Made by a program: the position numbers and the translations under genes. Shown piece by piece: positions 63,801-64,000 of a stretch of 64,000 bases of DNA (position 1 is the first letter of the stretch; the number at the start of each line of letters is the position of its first letter). The stretch comes from Bordetella genomosp. 9 (GTDB taxonomy: Bacteria; Pseudomonadota; Gammaproteobacteria; Burkholderiales; Burkholderiaceae_B): assembly GCF_002261425.1 (NCBI RefSeq), contig NZ_NEVJ01000003.1, forward strand, positions 2,480,001 to 2,544,000. Direction: 5' to 3'. The notes beneath the pieces were generated by a model that had not been told where the DNA came from, made no database searches, and saw nothing but the letters and a program-made list of their open reading frames with translations.

Positions 63801-64000
63801 CGCAGGGTCCACGAGCCGCTGTTCACCGTCAGGTTCTGGAAATTCCGGTACACCGTCGAACTGGCCACGCCAGTCCCGCTTGCGCCGCTTCCCGTGCCGA
63901 TAGCCGCGTTCTGTAGCACCAGCGTGTTGTTGCCGTTCTCGCCGCCATTCACCAGGCCGGCGCCCGCGAACCCGACGTTCAAGCTCAGCACGTTGAGCGC
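51809..64000 (-). CDS. Giant autotransporter, 5' end beyond window
   Basis: More than 4,060 codons, open to the right edge; signal peptide and true start lie outside. The passenger holds about 34 copies of the autotransporter-associated strand repeat (GTLTLNGANTYTGGTTL-type, spacing about 75-110 residues) plus three copies of a longer module (VYRL..Y.GAL..NGL, IQFWN). A linker with two Cys (ACVDG, FSCRRN) leads to a barrel of about 277 residues (from 52640, VWADVIGNWQRQ) ending in RWAF. The barrel resembles that of the autotransporter at 6959. A function in adhesion or aggregation is typical and unproven here. Confidence 0.95.
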   Translation of the reverse strand, partial: ALNVLSLNVGFAGAGLVNGGENGNNTLVLQNAAIGTGSGASGTGVASSTVYRNFQNLTVNSGSWTLRGPLVSQQAILNGGLVTVDGGSVFGAGTVQANGGAIAAASNGLNLGNAFTLGAGGLAVQGANSMTLSGALTGTGSLAKSGTGTLSLSGANTYSGGTVLNAGTLALVAPAALGSGGVTVNGASTLSNSTAMALANSITLNNDLTLATPENLVLGGAVTGNAALVKTGAGTLSMTGANSYAGGTQLNGGGLAVAGNTALGSGALTVDAPSTLQASGGAALQNAIVLNGALDLSGANPLALSGAISGAGSLAKTGTGALTLTGNNSYTGGTSLAGGALNVGSNSALGSGTITVAAGTTLSSLGNVALANTANLNAALTVDGPNTLSLNGALAGAAGAVVKNGGGVLALNGANSYGGGTTLNAGTLVVGSDTALGSGALTVGGAATVDSNRAVTLGNAVALGGALTVGGTQALALSGPVSGAGRLVKNGAANLTLAGNNTNSGGVQLNAGTLTLGSAQGLGSGTLDVGGAATLAAAGLTVGNGIQLGGGSALGVSTGGAATTLAGIVGGAGALALNDGGTLTLSGGNTYTGGTTLNAGRLVLGSDTALGGGALTVAGNAALDTTAARQLANDVNLGATLTVDSANAMTLGGAVTGGGTLVKNGTGTLSLTGTSNGYGGAVINGGVLQASSATLGTNNVTDNARLVFTQDTVGTYAGNISGTGSVDVNGNALLTLGGVNTFTGGLNVLSGAVQTQGGQALADDGLVNIAGGAQLRIGDSEAVGGVAGAGNVLIGSGATLALGQDGSDSSFAGQLSGSGSITKTGAGTLVLSGNSDHAGAFAIDGGRLRVDGTLASGSVAIGANAALSGAGTLLGNVNVANGGILEARSGQTLTTGSLALNDASRVNVALGAPQAQPQTLVQVNGNLTLDGQLNVSDTGGFGQGVYRLFGYTGALTDNGLALGNLPPGTLPANLQVQTAISQQVNLVVQNGAGGVQFWNGGKQVPDGTLAGGSGAWQTGLTNWTDAAGQAPLVWGNTFGVFGGASGGNVAVAGQQTLTGLQFFTDGYTLGGAGTLNLAAGTDVIRVDPGLTARIDTAITGSGGLQKRDTGTLILGGSNTYAGGTTLSEGVLQVAADASLGTGALAFDGGTLRVTGDGVTGTNRAISVGSTGQLDIASATNVYTLAQNIGGPGRLTKTGAGTLALSGNNAALAGVDLNAGRLVAGGATSLGAGALNVTGSSALDAAGSLVLSNTVDIGAGVTLTNTGSNDLALNGAVTGSGALVKNGGATLALNGLNDYAGGTTLNGGAIQVGSDTALGSGALAVGGASQLIASGARAIDNAITLNAALSTAGGNMALNGAIAGSGALAKTGGGTLTLNGTNSYTGGTALQAGALAVGSDAALGTGALAVTGNAELDSSTGARTLSNDVQLAGGNLAVARSQDLTLNGAVSGVGGLTLAGSGTTLTLAGANTYTGPTQMNGGNLRLASSDALGGGALIVAGPASLGGTATGVDLTLGNAVQLDNALTVTGDRNVALTGTLSGTGGLNKGGTAALTLAGANSYAGGTTLRAGNLVLGNDAALGTGALTVTGVAGLSGTQALDVGNAIVLNADLDADTTNDLALGGQISGTGGLHKTGAGTLTLADGNSYAGGTRIDGGTLLLEGGNALGTGGLAVNGGSTLAGRAPIALSNTIQLNAALNVDTTQDVALNGAVSGSGGLNKTGTGTLALAGGNSYSGGTTASGGTLLLGSDTSLGTGALQVNGATAIDGTAALTLANGIELADTLAINGSQDMDLAGAITGAGGLVKNGAANLVLAGNNSYTGGTTLNGGTLTLGSATALGAVGGALTVNNNATLATLGDQSLGNAIALNGTLNAGGADDLTLAGAITGVGALVKQGAGTLTLTGTNAYTGGTQVQGGVLVGDATSLGGPIATALGTQVRFDQIVDGTYAGALTGAGSLEKTGAGALTLSGANNLTGTLGIMGGTIVAQGGQALNGASLVRVETGATLRLEDSEAIANLAGTGTVAIQPAASLALGGAADGVFAGDIAGSGALVKTGAGSLVLTGVSSHTGATAINQGALIVDGALGSSTLSVANGATLGGNGQATGAVSLADGAHLALDSTRGTLTVGSLSLSPNAQLDARLGSASNGGLLNVAGNLTLDGTLNVSDAGGFGTGVYRLINYGGALQNNGLALGSLPAGVDPANLSLLTASAGQVSLLNQRVAGEIQFWDNGAAPDDGAITGGTGTWNNTNGNWTDATATLDAGWGGRYAVFQGQSGTVTVDGTQTITGLQFSTDGYVIAGTGTGQLNAVSDVDGYTAIRVEPGLTATITAPIVGAGAVAKRDTGTLILDGVNTYAGGTRLEGGVTQIAADTALGAAGTAVAFDGGTLRIAGTGMPTMDRPVTLEAGGGTFDIADPAETLTLNQGISGTGVLGKTGVGTLALDGANSYTGGTLLQAGTLAVGSDSALGTGTLTASGGTTLSNPAGNGPIDLNVPIALQGNLAVDAAAPLTLSNAIAGTGGLTKNGGADLTLTGNNSYAGDTRLDAGRIVAGSGTALGAGSLIVAPGTSLDALAPVSLANAVLLNGELTVAGSNDMTLAGAISGAGGLIKNGGATLTLDGPNTQAGDTRLNAGKLVVGNAAALGGGALIAAAGTTLDSNASIALPNALQLDGSVTVAGSHDLTLNGAVGGTGSLVKNGPAVLTLNGANTYAGGTALNGGTLVVGSDSALGSGALQAAGGTTLQSAATVSLANDVVTDGPLTVNGAGNLALNGTVSGPGSLDKLGSGTLTLNGANTYTGGTTLQDGTLVLGNANAIGSGTLSVTGPSTLQAGAPLALSNAVALGSQLTVSGANDMQLNGAISGAGSLVKADGATLTLGGTNSYTGGTTLAGGTLVGNTASLQGSIATASGTTLVFDQTGNGVFNGGISGAGEVVKDGGGSVRLNGANSYTGGTTVAAGTLIGDSASLQGVIHNQGTVVFDQNGNGAFNGTIDGNGTLVKNGGATLALNGANTVGGGTTVNSGVLEVNGSLSGGPLTVASGASLSGSGNVAADVTLANGARLVAGTPLNPISFGGALSLSPATQLDFSLGAPNSATSAVTVATSLTMDGVLNVIDAGALNTGVYRLFQYGGALTDNGLVYGTLPTGYAAGNFTLQTNQPNQVNLLVESTPGEIQFWNGTKTIADGQIAGGDGTWDGATANWTNATGAQSQTWNGRFAAFAGTGGTVTVAGPQSLTGMQFLADGYTLQAGANGALVISAPLTPIRVDNGATATIAAPITGTGGLLKGDGGTLVLAAANTYGGGTTVSAGTLQVSADNQLGAASGGVTLDGGTLAIASPAYAGTARNVTVGALGGTIAVGGTDQVFALAQPLTGAGGLTKAGAGTLVLNGASSYGGGTTIAGGTLAGNSTSLQGAINGAAGTTLRFDQDGDGAFNGALSGAGQLVKSGAGALTLTQPSSYTGGTQVNAGTLIGDTTSLQGNIANNANLVFAQNVDGSFNGVLSGNGTVVKNGAGTLTASGVQPFSGTVVVDAGTLALGTAASPAVLSARVAVNPGGTLGGSGTIAGLSNAGTVNAGTANGPLRVAGNFQNLPSGTMQVDLTSPGASQVGVQGAATLAGTLRVADGFQYNGTNSYTVLTAAQGVQGQFANTELPQLAFIDASVRYDPNDVLVDFTRNATGFPDLAQTGNESAVAQALQEGSASNAGAGSPLYNAVLGLSSADVPKAFRQLSGDSHAALMSALLNTADTARTTPMHRFNDSLDSDARAAGAVGQGGACVDGPQSGEGGSFFSCRRNVWADVIGNWQRQNGDGNAPSYRQETGGIMVGGDVEVRDGWRVGAAFGYQDSDIKVDSRDARADTDNYSITLFGGKAFPTRNGQALKVMAGTSFTWSDISTRRDVTLGSASQQLKADYSATTGQVFGEVGYSVPVTPSVTVEPFAGIAYAHQRIHGFSEEGGSAALNADSDSNDITTTTVGVRGGWSTDIAGRAAHLRAALGWRHAMGDVDPERTMAFDTGPSFTVAGTPIARDALVTELGAEVAVSKSATVGLSYRGQHGGGSQDNAGFLNVRWAF
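54100..54980 (-). repeat. Long passenger module, copy C
   Basis: It has VYRLFQYGGALTDNGLVYG, IQFWNGTKTIADG, GMQFLADGYTLQA and GLLKGDGGTLVLAA, in the same order as A and B, about 2.8 kb from copy B. Confidence 0.75.
56940..57810 (-). repeat. Long passenger module, copy B
   Basis: It has VYRLINYGGALQNNGLALG, IQFWDNGAAPDDG, GLQFSTDGYVIAG and AVAKRDTGTLILDG in the same order as copy A, about 3.7 kb from it. Confidence 0.75.
60640..61490 (-). repeat. Long passenger module, copy A
   Basis: This is the copy nearest the N-terminus of a roughly 280-residue module: a closing 'SGxLxG' strand, VYRLFGYTGALTDNGLALG, VQFWNGGKQVPDG, GLQFFTDGYTLGG, and GSGGLQKRDTGTLILGG. The related copies B and C follow toward the C-terminus. 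Confidence 0.75.

Larger units (their letters stand above)
53400..63850 (-). repeat. Array of about 34 autotransporter strand repeats
   Basis: The passenger coding DNA is made of degenerate repeats centred on gtgccgccggtatagctgtt-like blocks, the reverse complement of the Asn-Ser-Tyr-Thr-Gly-Gly-Thr codons. Copies are diverged in DNA but closely alike in protein. Confidence 0.85.

Overview
The window is high-GC DNA (roughly two thirds G+C by eye) from a Betaproteobacterium of the Alcaligenaceae, most like Bordetella or Achromobacter. The grounds are four orphan Bug/TctC periplasmic receptors, LysR and GntR regulators beside catabolic genes, and two large type V autotransporters ending in the usual barrel and terminal Phe. 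No rRNA, tRNA, CRISPR array, insertion sequence or phage gene was seen. Nearly all the DNA codes; no gene-free stretch exceeds about 300 bases.

Left part (1-14.2 kb): the tail of a polysaccharide deacetylase; a sugar-acid type module (DHDPS-family aldolase with a divergent LysR regulator, then a Bug receptor and an IlvD/Edd dehydratase); an MFS transporter; a glycine-rich autotransporter; an ABC exporter; and a ROK-type kinase whose motifs run in circularly permuted order and which ends in a histone H1-like Lys/Ala tail.

Central part (14.2-38.8 kb): a large uptake and degradation island. The palindrome ATTGGTATGCCAAT or a close variant occurs in five promoter regions: before a FadR-type GntR gene, before a TauD-like dioxygenase, between two divergent operons at 28.3 kb, before an amidohydrolase pair and before an ABC importer. 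I infer that the GntR protein binds it and that these genes form one regulon. The 28.3 kb region would drive nine genes leftward (nitroreductase, Rieske-type reductase, FAH-family hydrolase, RidA, four-gene peptide-type ABC transporter, TauD-like dioxygenase) and four rightward (solute receptor, alpha/beta hydrolase, GTP cyclohydrolase I, 2-oxoglutarate oxygenase). The enzyme mix suggests degradation of a nitrogen-containing compound, perhaps a heterocycle or amide. The substrate cannot be read from sequence and no pathway I know matches the full set.

Right part (38.9-64 kb): an Old Yellow Enzyme with a divergent HxlR regulator; a DoxX protein with a divergent LysR regulator; a periplasmic binding protein paired with an MFS symporter; a pyruvyltransferase-like protein; an APC permease, a DUF1275 protein and a DUF763 protein; a YrbL-like kinase; a small Cys-rich protein; a UPF0718 permease; and more than 4,000 codons of a giant autotransporter that runs off the right edge. 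Its passenger has about 34 autotransporter beta-strand repeats, interrupted three times by one larger conserved module.
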